A stretch of 64,000 nt of DNA, taken from Vagococcus fluvialis (GTDB taxonomy: Bacteria; Bacillota; Bacilli; Lactobacillales; Vagococcaceae). Below, one piece after another: positions 34,899 to 43,933 of the stretch (its first letter is position 1; each line of letters opens with the position of its first letter). Under the pieces are notes generated by a model. It searched no databases, was not told where the DNA came from, and saw only the letters and a program-made list of their open reading frames with translations. The position numbers and the translations under genes were made by a program. The DNA is taken from positions 33,897-97,896 of the forward strand of contig NZ_QPJV01000009.1 of assembly GCF_003337315.1 (NCBI RefSeq), written 5' to 3'.

Positions 34899-35912
34899 AT
34901 GTCTAAAGTGAAGTCTTTTTTACCTTTGATGCTATACGGTTTATTTTATTTATTTGTCTTTACTTATTGGATGACCTTTACAAGTAAAGTGTCTTGGATA
35001 TTATTACTATTTATGACTTTATTTTTAGTTGTTGATTCATTAATGATGTTTCAATCAGTTAAAAAAATAAAGATACACCCCTTAAATTTATCTCATATAC
35101 ATCTTGGAGAGAAGCGAGAGGTAACAGTTGAATTAGTGAGTAAAACAAATTCAAAACTATTTTTTCCGATTTTAATTATTAAATGTAATCAGTTAAATCT
35201 AGAAAAAAATTATTTCTTATTTTTTAAACAACAAAAAACAATTTCATTTGAGTGGCAACCTAAAGAAAGAATGCTCCTAGAAATACTTGAGTTTGAAATT
35301 ACGAGTAGTGATTTTTTTAGTTTTATAACAAAGAAAACTAATTTTAAGTTTGAAACTAATATCTTAGTCTTACCTGCTAAAATTGAGAACGTAGAAAAAG
35401 TCATGGAAGTTGTTTATCCTAATCTTAGAAAAACTCTTTTTGGAGAACCAACCTTTAATTTAGAAAAAATTAGTCGATACAGAACAGGTGACTCTATTAA
35501 GAAAATTGATTGGAAACTATCCAGTAAAAAGCAAGCTTTAATGGTTAGAGATTATGAAGAATATGAAGAAAATAGACTGATATTAGTTTTTTATGGTCGT
35601 GAATCCAAATATTTTGAAGACATGTTAGCTGTCTTTTTTAACCTTTATCAAATCTATTCATCAAAGGATATCTTGTTCTTTATAGTTGGAGAGGGAATTT
35701 CAGGTAAGGAAGTAGCATTAACAGGAGATGCTTTTTCAAAGATTAAGGCCAGTGAGAACCCAGGAGAATTACCAGATTTACCTAATCATAGAATAATTAT
35801 CTTTACGCCAAGACCAACTAAATTATTAGATAAAGCACTTGGAAGACTAAATACAAGTCAAAAGATAGATGTTATTGACTATAAAAAACTAAAGGAGATG
35901 GTTGATTTATGA
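34899..35912 (+). CDS. DUF58 membrane protein
   Basis: 337-residue protein with two N-terminal membrane segments (about 8-28 and 32-50), a beta-rich middle and the DUF58 core: YRTGDSIKKIDWKLSSKKQALMVRDYEE (in pieces), the family motif around residue 195. This core is a degenerate von Willebrand A-like region that may bind metal with the MoxR partner (family knowledge). GGAGGG precedes the ATG, and the stop overlaps the next start by 4 bp (ATGA). Confidence 0.9.
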   Translation: MSKVKSFLPLMLYGLFYLFVFTYWMTFTSKVSWILLLFMTLFLVVDSLMMFQSVKKIKIHPLNLSHIHLGEKREVTVELVSKTNSKLFFPILIIKCNQLNLEKNYFLFFKQQKTISFEWQPKERMLLEILEFEITSSDFFSFITKKTNFKFETNILVLPAKIENVEKVMEVVYPNLRKTLFGEPTFNLEKISRYRTGDSIKKIDWKLSSKKQALMVRDYEEYEENRLILVFYGRESKYFEDMLAVFFNLYQIYSSKDILFFIVGEGISGKEVALTGDAFSKIKASENPGELPDLPNHRIIIFTPRPTKLLDKALGRLNTSQKIDVIDYKKLKEMVDL

Positions 35913-38026
35913 GACAAAAAAGACCTGAGCAACTAGCTTTTTTATTATTATCAGTCAGTCTATTTAGTTTAGTATTTCCAATTATTTTGGAAGTTTTTAA
36001 TATCCCTCATAATAAGTGGTTGATTGTGACAATTAGTGTTTTAAGTATTATCGCTCTTTTTATTAAGAAATACTGGATTAAAATACCAAGTTATCTTTTA
36101 GTTATTATGTGTAGTTTTTATTTGACTTATAACAGAGATGGTTATCCATCATTTTGGGTAATAAGTAAAATTTTTTATTCAGAATTTAGCCGTTTTATGA
36201 CAGGAAAACTAACTGATATCCCTTTATTTTTACCACATATTTTTATTCTTTTATTTTTATTAGTTTTAGTGGAACTTCAATTTAAAGCTAGAAAAACAAC
36301 TTTTGTGGGGCTTGTATTAGTTAGTTATTTACTCCTTTTAGATGTGTTTAATGACATTGATATAGTGAAACCACTTGTTTTTGTGATCCCTTTAATCCTT
36401 TTAATCAAAGTTGTTGTTAATCAAGGCATACCTAACCCACTTTCATTAATAGCACCGCTTATTTTTATCTTAACGTTATCTCTGATTATATGGGGACTTC
36501 CAACAGAAAAAATAGAATCTTATTTACTAGGAAAAACTGTCACTTATCGCACGAAAATGACTAAATTAGGAGTTTATGCCACTATTGATCAAAGAAAATA
36601 TGGTGGGATTTCAAGATCTGGATTTGGAGAAGATGATGCTGAACTCGGTGGAGCAATAGCTGATGATAGGAGAGTTCAATTTGAAGTTAAGCAAAAAAAT
36701 CCTCATTATTGGCGAATTGATAGTAAAGAAATTTACACAGGAAAAGGATGGGAATCAACTGATTTAGCTAAAGAAGCACCTAGTTATTTTGAAGAAGAAA
36801 TCCCAATAGAAAATGGTTTAGTCAATAGTTTAGAAGATGAGCTAATAGAAATTTCTTTTATCAATCCAGTTAACTATGTTCCTACAACTTACGGAGAAAT
36901 GAAAATAACTTCTAAAGTAAATCGAAAAAGATTTGAACAAAATAGGGTAACCAATCGAGTTAATTTAGCAGATAGTAATTTAAAAAATAAATTTGAAATA
37001 AATCTTTTTCCCTCAAATTATTCTGAAGAAGAACTGAAACAAGTAGCTTTAAGAACACCGATTAGTGAAGTCGATTATTTACAATTACCAGAGAATTATT
37101 CTAAAAAAGTCACGGATTTAGCTCGAGAAATAACGCAAGGTAGTTCTAATTTATTTGAACAGGTTAAAAAAATTGAGAGTTATCTAAAAAATTCATCAGA
37201 ACTTACTTATTCTAAAACAGATACTAGCTATCCAGGTACTAATCAAGATTATGTAGAGCATTTTTTATTTGAATCACAAGTAGGCTACTGTGATAATTTT
37301 TCAACAGCAATGATAGTCATGTTAAGAGGTCTTGATATACCAGCTAGATGGGTGAAGGGATTTAACACAGGAGTTGTCACAGGGAAATCAGAAGAGATGG
37401 ATGTCTATTCTATTCGCAATGAAGATGCTCACTCTTGGGTTGAAGTTTATTTTGAAGGGTTTGGCTGGATACCTTTTGAACCAACACCAACCTTCAATCA
37501 GCCGAAAATAGAAAAGAATGAATCAAACACGGAATCAAGTACTGAACAAATGCCAAACACTAAAGAAAGTGTAACGAAAACAAGCGAAACAAAAAAAGAA
37601 GCAGAAGAAAAAGAGCAACCTATTGGGAAACAAGTGAGTCAAGTAAAGAAAAAAATTGACTGGGATAAATACGTACCGATTATTTTAGCTATTTTACTAA
37701 CTTTATTAGTAGTAGCCGGATTAATGGCTTATCGCTATTTACTCTATATTCAAGGACTATTTTTATTAAGAGATGAGAAAAAAGGTTTCATGAAGTTGTA
37801 TCCGAAGATTTTAGAAAAGATGGAAATGAAGATTTCTCGTGACGAAAATATGCCTTTAGCAGAATTTGCGACTCTTTTTGAGATGCAATTTTCAGATTAT
37901 AAACCTCATTTTAGTGAATTAACAGAGCTTTATGAAAATGAATTATATGGTAATATCCAAGAATTTGAAGAAAAAGATAAAGAAAAAGTCTTAAATCTAA
38001 TTCTTTTAATCATTAAAAAGAATTAA
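35909..38026 (+). CDS. Transglutaminase-like membrane protein (TgpA/DUF4129 type)
   Basis: 705 residues: five to six N-terminal membrane segments (1-200), an extracellular region with the transglutaminase core (about 400-530) and a further segment near 590-610 followed by a cytoplasmic DUF4129-like tail. The catalytic residues are Cys461 in VGYCDNFSTAM and His508 in DAHSWVEVY; the third position is Glu524 in FEPTP where Asp is more usual. A Glu/Thr/Ser/Lys-rich linker lies at about 530-585. It is the third gene of the MoxR-DUF58 operon. Substrate unknown; peptidase or crosslinking activity at the envelope is possible. Confidence 0.9.
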   Translation: MRQKRPEQLAFLLLSVSLFSLVFPIILEVFNIPHNKWLIVTISVLSIIALFIKKYWIKIPSYLLVIMCSFYLTYNRDGYPSFWVISKIFYSEFSRFMTGKLTDIPLFLPHIFILLFLLVLVELQFKARKTTFVGLVLVSYLLLLDVFNDIDIVKPLVFVIPLILLIKVVVNQGIPNPLSLIAPLIFILTLSLIIWGLPTEKIESYLLGKTVTYRTKMTKLGVYATIDQRKYGGISRSGFGEDDAELGGAIADDRRVQFEVKQKNPHYWRIDSKEIYTGKGWESTDLAKEAPSYFEEEIPIENGLVNSLEDELIEISFINPVNYVPTTYGEMKITSKVNRKRFEQNRVTNRVNLADSNLKNKFEINLFPSNYSEEELKQVALRTPISEVDYLQLPENYSKKVTDLAREITQGSSNLFEQVKKIESYLKNSSELTYSKTDTSYPGTNQDYVEHFLFESQVGYCDNFSTAMIVMLRGLDIPARWVKGFNTGVVTGKSEEMDVYSIRNEDAHSWVEVYFEGFGWIPFEPTPTFNQPKIEKNESNTESSTEQMPNTKESVTKTSETKKEAEEKEQPIGKQVSQVKKKIDWDKYVPIILAILLTLLVVAGLMAYRYLLYIQGLFLLRDEKKGFMKLYPKILEKMEMKISRDENMPLAEFATLFEMQFSDYKPHFSELTELYENELYGNIQEFEEKDKEKVLNLILLIIKKN

Positions 38027-38029
38027 AAT

Positions 38030-38077
38030 AACCTAACTAACTTTATGATTTTATCATAAGGTTAATTGGGTTTATTT
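38030..38077. terminator. Bidirectional terminator
   Basis: A ~20-bp stem (ATGAT/ATCAT at the apex; AACCTAACTAAC with GTTAATTGGGTT through G-U pairs) followed by TATTTTTA, between the converging transglutaminase and J-like genes. Confidence 0.75.
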
Positions 38078-40081
38078 TTATAAATTAAAGCCTAATTCGT
38101 AGGCCCAAGGATTATCTGTATCAAAAGAATTAGATAGTTCGTTAGCTTTATTAACATATTCTTCAGGGACAGTGTTGAAAAAATCAAGGTAAATTGTTTC
38201 AATTTTTAATTCATCATTTAATTCTAAAAATAGAAATTCATCATCGAAATTAGTTAAAACTAAAACCTGCTTATTAGGAATAGCTAGTAAATGAGGTTTT
38301 GAAAAACCAAATTCAGATAAATACATAAATTGTTCTTCATCAATTTGAGTAATTTTTTCATAAAGTTCATCTGTTAGATAAGTATTATAAAGCTTTTCTA
38401 AATCAATTAAGTAATTATCCAAATCATCGTAGTAAGATATTAAATCATTACTAAAAAATAAAGTGGCATCTAAGTTACCTAGCTCTCTGTTGTGAGGCAT
38501 ATCTTCTTTTGGTATTTCTTCAATGCTAATTATCTCATTTAATTGATTAGTTGTTGATTTCAAAAATAAATTTTCATTTTTAAAACTTGAGTATGTAATC
38601 ACAGTCTCAGATTCAGTTAGTTCATGTGTTTCATTAATATCTTGAAACATATCATTAATTTCTAGATTATCAAATGTCTCTTGATTTTTTTCTTTAAAAG
38701 CTTCAAGAGAATTTTTAGCCTTATCAGAAATAGCAACAAATTCAGTATCTAATACATCATCATGTAATAACATTGTATAAATATTATAATTTAGTTTTAC
38801 ATTTGAAGTCCTAGTTTCCTGTTTGTAGCTTACCTCATCATACTCTTCGTTAAACATCTCATCATCTTCAATATCCCAATCATCTAAGTAAGTTAAATGA
38901 TCGTGATTATTACCAACTGAACTAATAAAACTAATTATTCCAAAGACAAAAGTAATACCTAAGAAAAATAAAAGAATCATTTTCCAAACATTAAATGGTT
39001 GAGGATGATTTTTTTTAGTATGTCTAGTAATGGGAGCTTGATAAATAGTGGTTTCTTTTGGTAGATTACGTCTGGTTTCTTTTAAGCGACTCATTAGTTT
39101 TTCTTTAACGGAATCGGAAACCCAACTTAATCCAATAATATCAATATTTGAAACCATGGGAGCTTGATTGTTTTCGATTAAGGCAACAAATTTATTGAAA
39201 ACTTCAAGATCATGTAAATACATATCTTTTTGAATCGAGTTCATCTTATTTCGTACCTCTTCTATTGGAAGAAAATTAGGAGTTAGAAGAGCATACACAA
39301 TCAATAAATAAGCTAGATCGTCATCATCATAGTCGGATTTTTTTAGAATATTAATAGTATTAATCCCAATACTATTAATCGGCTGGCCTTTTTGTATTAC
39401 TTGATAAAGCTCATAGCGGTTTATAAAATAATCATCGCGATCACTTTTAGGAATATAAGAATAAAAAGATAAATCTAAATGATCCTTAGTATAAATTTTT
39501 TCTTTAAAGACTTTCTTTTCATCAGCGACTGAAAAATCTGATTCAGTCAGGTTAATTAATTTTAATAATTTGAATCGAAGAGAATCCTCAACAAGCATAT
39601 AGTTTTTTAGTAAAAAAAGCTTTATACGTTGTTTTACGTTAGAAGGAATCTGCCCATTTAGAATAAAAGGGTGTAGTAAATTTTCCCAATTAGAAAAATT
39701 AGTATAAAATTCCTTTTTATCTAAAAATGACACAAATGAAATTTCAAAAGAATTTCCTTGAGTTTCTTGGGCTATTTCAGTCACTTTTAGTTCAACTGAA
39801 ACAGGAACAACAGATTCTTTTTCTCCAGGTTCAGGTGACTCATCTATCTTTATTTCTTCTTCAGTAATAAAACTATTATTTTGTGAAGTTGAGATGAATT
39901 CTTCAGGTATAGTTTCATTGGTTCTAATTTGTTTTAAGGCAAGATTATAAGCTTCTCTAAGATCTTGATATTCATTAATATTTTTAGACATATCAATTTG
40001 CTTGAGTTTTTGTTGATATGCTTGTCTGATTTCATCAATGGAAGCATTAGGACTAACGCCTAAAATATCATAGATTTTCAT
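38078..40081 (-). CDS. Membrane protein with degenerate J domain
   Basis: 667-residue protein of unknown function. The first ~55 residues look like a J domain (IYDILGVSPNASIDEIRQAY ... YQDLREAYNLALKQI) but the HPD tripeptide that stimulates Hsp70 is absent: the loop reads KLKQIDMSKNINEYQ. A long acidic cytoplasmic region follows, then one membrane segment near residues 365-388 (MILLFFLGITFVFGIISFI), and an extracellular acidic C-terminal domain (about 400-667). It is monocistronic, with GGAGGAG upstream. Base composition matches neighbours. Chaperone activity cannot be assumed. Confidence 0.7.
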   Translation of the reverse strand: MKIYDILGVSPNASIDEIRQAYQQKLKQIDMSKNINEYQDLREAYNLALKQIRTNETIPEEFISTSQNNSFITEEEIKIDESPEPGEKESVVPVSVELKVTEIAQETQGNSFEISFVSFLDKKEFYTNFSNWENLLHPFILNGQIPSNVKQRIKLFLLKNYMLVEDSLRFKLLKLINLTESDFSVADEKKVFKEKIYTKDHLDLSFYSYIPKSDRDDYFINRYELYQVIQKGQPINSIGINTINILKKSDYDDDDLAYLLIVYALLTPNFLPIEEVRNKMNSIQKDMYLHDLEVFNKFVALIENNQAPMVSNIDIIGLSWVSDSVKEKLMSRLKETRRNLPKETTIYQAPITRHTKKNHPQPFNVWKMILLFFLGITFVFGIISFISSVGNNHDHLTYLDDWDIEDDEMFNEEYDEVSYKQETRTSNVKLNYNIYTMLLHDDVLDTEFVAISDKAKNSLEAFKEKNQETFDNLEINDMFQDINETHELTESETVITYSSFKNENLFLKSTTNQLNEIISIEEIPKEDMPHNRELGNLDATLFFSNDLISYYDDLDNYLIDLEKLYNTYLTDELYEKITQIDEEQFMYLSEFGFSKPHLLAIPNKQVLVLTNFDDEFLFLELNDELKIETIYLDFFNTVPEEYVNKANELSNSFDTDNPWAYELGFNL

Positions 40082-40252
40082 GTTTACTCCTCCTTTATAA
40101 ATTAACAGGCAGTCTAATAATTTATGAATTAATTATAACACAGTAAATTTAAAGCTTGTGCTGTTAAATAAAGGGACATTAACAATCGTTTCATAGTATA
40201 ATGTTACATGTCAGTTAGTTACAATAAAAATAACTAAATTAAGGTGAGAAGA

Positions 40253-41242
40253 ATGGGAAAGAAAGTAACGATTAAAGACGTAGCTAAAGCTTCAGGAGTT
40301 TCTATTGCTACAGTCTCTCAAATTTTGAATGGAAATACTAAAAATTTTAGCCCTAAAACAATAGATAAAGTACAAAAAATAAAAGATGAAATGAATTATG
40401 AAGCTGATTACTTTGCTCGTCGTATGGTAATGAAAGAAAGTAAAACAATTGGAGTCATGGTACCAGATATTACCAATCCTTTTTTCTCCACATTGGTTAA
40501 GGGAATTGAGGACGTTTTGTACAAAGAAAATTTCATTACGATGCTATGTAATGTAGACAGAGATGATACGAAAGAAAGTATTGCTCTTGAGGAATTGAGT
40601 CGAAGAGGCGTTGATGGATTTATTATCGCTAGTTCGGCAATTAGTACAGAAGCGATTGATAAACTTTTAAGAAAAAAGAAGCATCCCTTTATTATTTTAG
40701 ATCAAAAGAGTTTTGAAGATGAGAGTGATACTATTGGTACGGACGACTTTAATGGCGGAAAATTAGCAGGTGAACACTTAAAAGAATTAGGACATAAAGA
40801 AGTTGTAGTGGTTGTTCCAAGTAAAATGACAGTTAATATTCAAAATAGATTAAAAGGATTCCAGTCAATCTATTCTGAAAATGTTACTATTTTAGAAACG
40901 TCACTTTCTAAAGAGGGTGGGAAAAAAATAGTTCCTCGATTAGTGGAAACAAAAGCAACAGGAATATTTGCATTAAACGATGAGCTAGCTTTTGGACTTT
41001 ATTACGGCTTAAAAGAACTAGATAAAAAAATTCCAGAAGATTATAGTATTATTGGTTACGATAATGTGGATATGTGTGAATATGTTTCACCAACACTGAC
41101 AACAATAGCTCAACCAATTTATGAACTTGGCCAACAAACTGCTGAAATGTTACTTAAAAGAATTAATGAACCAACTGAGGAATGGCATAATAAAAAACTA
41201 CCGGTAAATATAATAAAAAGGTTTTCAACGACACATGCTTGA
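40253..41242 (+). CDS. rbsR: LacI-family ribose operon repressor RbsR
   Basis: 329-residue repressor. HTH TIKDVAKASGVSIATVSQILNG at the N terminus (in pieces), hinge region, and a periplasmic-binding-protein-like sensor domain with GVMVPDITNPFFSTLVKGIE. The ATG at 40253 is used with AAGGTGAG 7 nt upstream; a GTG at 40244 overlaps that site. It is the first gene before rbsK-rbsD-rbsU. Its promoter -10 is TATAAT at 40197-40202 with a weak -35. Tandem palindromes in front of rbsK are its probable operators. Confidence 0.92.
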   Translation: MGKKVTIKDVAKASGVSIATVSQILNGNTKNFSPKTIDKVQKIKDEMNYEADYFARRMVMKESKTIGVMVPDITNPFFSTLVKGIEDVLYKENFITMLCNVDRDDTKESIALEELSRRGVDGFIIASSAISTEAIDKLLRKKKHPFIILDQKSFEDESDTIGTDDFNGGKLAGEHLKELGHKEVVVVVPSKMTVNIQNRLKGFQSIYSENVTILETSLSKEGGKKIVPRLVETKATGIFALNDELAFGLYYGLKELDKKIPEDYSIIGYDNVDMCEYVSPTLTTIAQPIYELGQQTAEMLLKRINEPTEEWHNKKLPVNIIKRFSTTHA

Positions 41243-41305
41243 AATTGCTTTCAACATGTGTTATATTTTGGTCAAGTTATTAAAACGTTTTAATAAAACG
41301 TTTTA
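41239..41305 (+). promoter_or_regulatory. rbsK promoter with tandem RbsR operators
   Basis: TTGAAA (41239-41244) and TATATT (41262-41267), 17 bp apart, overlap the rbsR stop. Downstream of +1 lie two palindromes, TTAAAACGTTTTAA (41280-41293) and TAAAACGTTTTA (41294-41305), centred 13 bp apart. The central CG and symmetry fit a LacI-family operator; CcpA could also contact them. Confidence 0.8.
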
Positions 41306-41332
41306 ATTTATAAAAAACTGGAGGGACTATAA

Positions 41333-42238
41333 ATGAATACGATTACAGTTGTTGGAAGTATCAATCTAGATACTACTCTTAGAGTAAACCAAATGCCTAA
41401 GCCTGGTGAAACATTACATGCTAAAGAGCATTTTACTGCTGGTGGTGGAAAAGGTGCCAACCAAGCAGTTGCGGCCAAACGTTCAGGAGCTGACACATAT
41501 TTTATTGGCGCTGTTGGAAATGATGGTGCAGGTATGATGATGAAAGAATTAATGACTCATGAGGATATTGATATTAATGGTGTAAGTACATTAGACAACC
41601 AATCAACAGGGCAAGCGTTTATTACAGTCGATGATGCAGGTGAAAATAGCATTATGATCTTCTCAGGAGCTAACAACAGTTTTACTCCAGAACAAGTAAA
41701 AGAATCAACTGAAACAATTGCTAAGAGTGACTTTATTATTTCGCAGTTTGAGAGTGCTATGGACAGTACAGTGGAAGCGTTTAATATTGCTCGAGATAAA
41801 AAGGTAAAAACAATATTAAATCCTGCTCCTGCAATTAATGACATGCCAATCGAATTATTATCAGTTACAGATATGATTATTCCAAATGAAACAGAAACAG
41901 AAATCTTAACAGGTATTAAAATTACTGATGAAGATAGTTTAAAAAAAGCGGCAGAGAACTTACATGGATTAGGCATTGAGGCAGTAATCATAACAATCGG
42001 TAGTAAAGGTGCTTTTTATGATGTTAATGGTAAGAGTGGCATTATTCCCGCTTTTAAAGTAAAAGCAGTCGATACAACTGCTGCCGGGGATACATTTATT
42101 GGAGCATTAAGTACGGTTTTAAAATCAGATTTTAGTAATATCGAAGAAGCTATTACTTACGGTAATAAAGCATCATCTTTAACGGTTCAAAGATTCGGTG
42201 CACAGCCTTCGATTCCCTACAAAAATGAATTGATTTAA
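41333..42238 (+). CDS. rbsK: Ribokinase
   Basis: Phosphorylates ribose to ribose 5-phosphate. PfkB motifs: N-terminal VVGSINLDTTLRVNQMPKPG, GGKGANQAVAA (substrate site) and the catalytic anion hole DTTAAGDTFIGAL with the base Asp. 301 residues. GGAGGG precedes the ATG. It is followed by rbsD 16 bp later. Confidence 0.95.
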   Translation: MNTITVVGSINLDTTLRVNQMPKPGETLHAKEHFTAGGGKGANQAVAAKRSGADTYFIGAVGNDGAGMMMKELMTHEDIDINGVSTLDNQSTGQAFITVDDAGENSIMIFSGANNSFTPEQVKESTETIAKSDFIISQFESAMDSTVEAFNIARDKKVKTILNPAPAINDMPIELLSVTDMIIPNETETEILTGIKITDEDSLKKAAENLHGLGIEAVIITIGSKGAFYDVNGKSGIIPAFKVKAVDTTAAGDTFIGALSTVLKSDFSNIEEAITYGNKASSLTVQRFGAQPSIPYKNELI

Positions 42239-42254
42239 GAAAGGATAATTAATA

Positions 42255-42650
42255 ATGAAAAAATCAAAAGTAATTAATTCAGATATTTCACGCGTTATTT
42301 CTCAAATGGGACATTTTGACAAGTTGAGTATTGGAGATGCTGGAATGCCAGTTCCAATGACAATTGAAAAAATTGACTTAGCTATTGATAATGGTATTCC
42401 AAGTTTTATGGAGGTACTAAATAACGTATTAGAAGAATTAGAAGTTCAAAAAGTATATTTAGCAGAAGAAATTAAAGAAATGAATCCAAAAGTATTAGAA
42501 GAAATTGAAAATCGTTTACCAAATACGCCTATTGAATTTATTCCACATAGTAAGATGAAATCAGAGTTAAATAATTGTCATGCATTTATTAGAACTGGAG
42601 AAATGTCCCCCTATGCCAATATTCTATTGGAAAGTGGCGTTGTTTTTTAA
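42255..42650 (+). CDS. rbsD: D-ribose pyranase RbsD
   Basis: Interconverts beta-pyranose and furanose ribose before phosphorylation. 131 residues; family landmarks are the N-terminal [21 protein letters not shown] with the catalytic His, and the C-terminal [27 protein letters not shown] lies upstream. It sits between rbsK and rbsU as in lactobacillal ribose operons. Confidence 0.95.
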   Translation: MKKSKVINSDISRVISQMGHFDKLSIGDAGMPVPMTIEKIDLAIDNGIPSFMEVLNNVLEELEVQKVYLAEEIKEMNPKVLEEIENRLPNTPIEFIPHSKMKSELNNCHAFIRTGEMSPYANILLESGVVF

Positions 42651-42675
42651 AATAAAATTAATAGGAGAATAGCTT

Positions 42676-43563
42676 ATGAATACAACAGCATTACTAATTG
42701 GGTTAGGGCCTTTACTTGGTTGGGGATTATATCCAACGATTGCTTCAAAGATAGGTGGAAAACCTGTTAACCAAATTTTAGGGTCTACTTTAGGAACGTT
42801 AATTTTTGCGATTATTTTTTCTGTTAGTCAAGGAATTAGTTTAGCTACTGGCACTGATTTGTTACTAGGTATTTTATCTGGAATTGGTTGGGCGTCAGCT
42901 CAAATTATTACTTTTTACTGTTTTGGTTTGATTGGCTCATCAAAAGCAATGCCAGTTACAACAGCATTTCAATTACTTGGTGCTTCTTTGTGGGGAGTCA
43001 TTGCACTTGGAAATTGGCCAGGAGTCAGTGCTAAAGTATTTGGTGGACTAGCATTAATTTTAATTATTGTTGGAGCAAGCTTAACCGTTTGGACTGAAGA
43101 AAAATCAGATGAAAATACGTCAGTACTAAAAAAAGCAGTTATTATGTTAGCAATTGGTGAGATTGGTTATTGGGGATATTCAGCAGCACCTCAAGCAACT
43201 AGTTTAACAGGTCAGGAAGCTTTCTTACCTCAAGCAATAGGTATGGTATTAGTAGCAGTTATTTACAGTTTAGTATTATCAGTTAAAACAAAAGAAAAAT
43301 CTGCTTTTATTGAAGTTGTTTCATATAAACATATCTTTTCAGGATTTTTCTTTGCATTTGCAGCACTAACTTATTTAATCTCTGCTCAACCAGATATGAA
43401 TGGTTTAGCTACAGGATTTATTCTCTCTCAAACATCAGTTGTTTTAGCAACGTTAACTGGTATTTGGTTCTTAGGACAAAAGAGAACGAAAAAAGAGATG
43501 ACAATGACTTTGATAGGTTTAGCACTAATAATAATAGCAGCAACAGTTACAGTTATGTTATAA
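42676..43563 (+). CDS. rbsU: Ribose transporter RbsU (GRP family)
   Basis: 295-residue, ten-segment carrier of the glucose/ribose porter family; the N-terminal LLIGLGPLLGWGLYPTIASK and GFILSQTSVVLATLTGIWFLG are family features. In lactobacilli rbsU substitutes for the ABC or PTS ribose importer and lies in the same rbsRKDU order as here. Uptake of ribose by proton symport is assumed from the family. A terminator follows. Confidence 0.9.
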   Translation: MNTTALLIGLGPLLGWGLYPTIASKIGGKPVNQILGSTLGTLIFAIIFSVSQGISLATGTDLLLGILSGIGWASAQIITFYCFGLIGSSKAMPVTTAFQLLGASLWGVIALGNWPGVSAKVFGGLALILIIVGASLTVWTEEKSDENTSVLKKAVIMLAIGEIGYWGYSAAPQATSLTGQEAFLPQAIGMVLVAVIYSLVLSVKTKEKSAFIEVVSYKHIFSGFFFAFAALTYLISAQPDMNGLATGFILSQTSVVLATLTGIWFLGQKRTKKEMTMTLIGLALIIIAATVTVML

Positions 43564-43566
43564 AGT

Positions 43567-43596
43567 AAAAGGAATCTTCGTAGATTCCTTTTTTAT
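43567..43596 (+). terminator. Terminator of rbs operon
   Basis: AAAAGGAATCT pairs with AGATTCCTTTT around a TCGT tetraloop, followed by T residues. Confidence 0.9.
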
Positions 43597-43625
43597 TTTG
43601 TGTTATATTTGTGATAAACCACACA

Positions 43626-43679
43626 TTGAAATTAATGAATAAACATGTTATGATTCAAACGAAATGAGAATCGTTATCA
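43626..43679 (+). promoter_or_regulatory. Promoter with Fur-like box over the start site
   Basis: TTGAAA (43626-43631), 17-bp spacer, extended -10 TGTTATGAT (TATGAT at 43649-43654). Immediately downstream, GAAATGAGAATCGTTATCA (43661-43679) resembles the Fur box (AATGA and TTATC blocks, 14 of 19 consensus positions at best alignment). Its place at +1 suits a repressor. Confidence 0.6.
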
Positions 43680-43693
43680 ATGGAGGTTGAAAG

Positions 43694-43933
43694 ATGAAAG
43701 AAATAACTACTGACATGACTGTTTTTCAAATGATCGAGATTTATCCGGAAATAAGGGAATTGCTAATAGATTTAGGTTTAAATGGAGTTGAGAATCCTTT
43801 AATGCTTAGAACAGCTGGGAAAAAGATGACTATTCAAAAGGGAGCTCAATTTAAAAAAATCCCTTGGGAAAAGGTTGAAATTTTATTTAATGAACATGGT
43901 TTTGTATTTAAGGAGGAGACAAATAATGAGTAA
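43694..43933 (+). CDS. DUF1858-domain protein
   Basis: 79-residue protein with the DUF1858 pattern: TTDMTVFQMIEIYPEIRELLIDLG, then a GxxNP turn and a second helical pair (TIQKGAQFKKI). DUF1858 proteins are commonly encoded just before DUF438 proteins, as here, where the two genes overlap by 8 bp. The typical C-x-x-C of some members is absent. A role in iron or nitric oxide response, together with the DUF438 partner, is an inference. Confidence 0.85.
   Translation: MKEITTDMTVFQMIEIYPEIRELLIDLGLNGVENPLMLRTAGKKMTIQKGAQFKKIPWEKVEILFNEHGFVFKEETNNE

Noticed and set aside
41557..41991. 144-residue minus-strand open frame inside rbsK
   Set aside because: Antisense to a clear ribokinase; Ser/Ile-rich composition typical of shadow frames.
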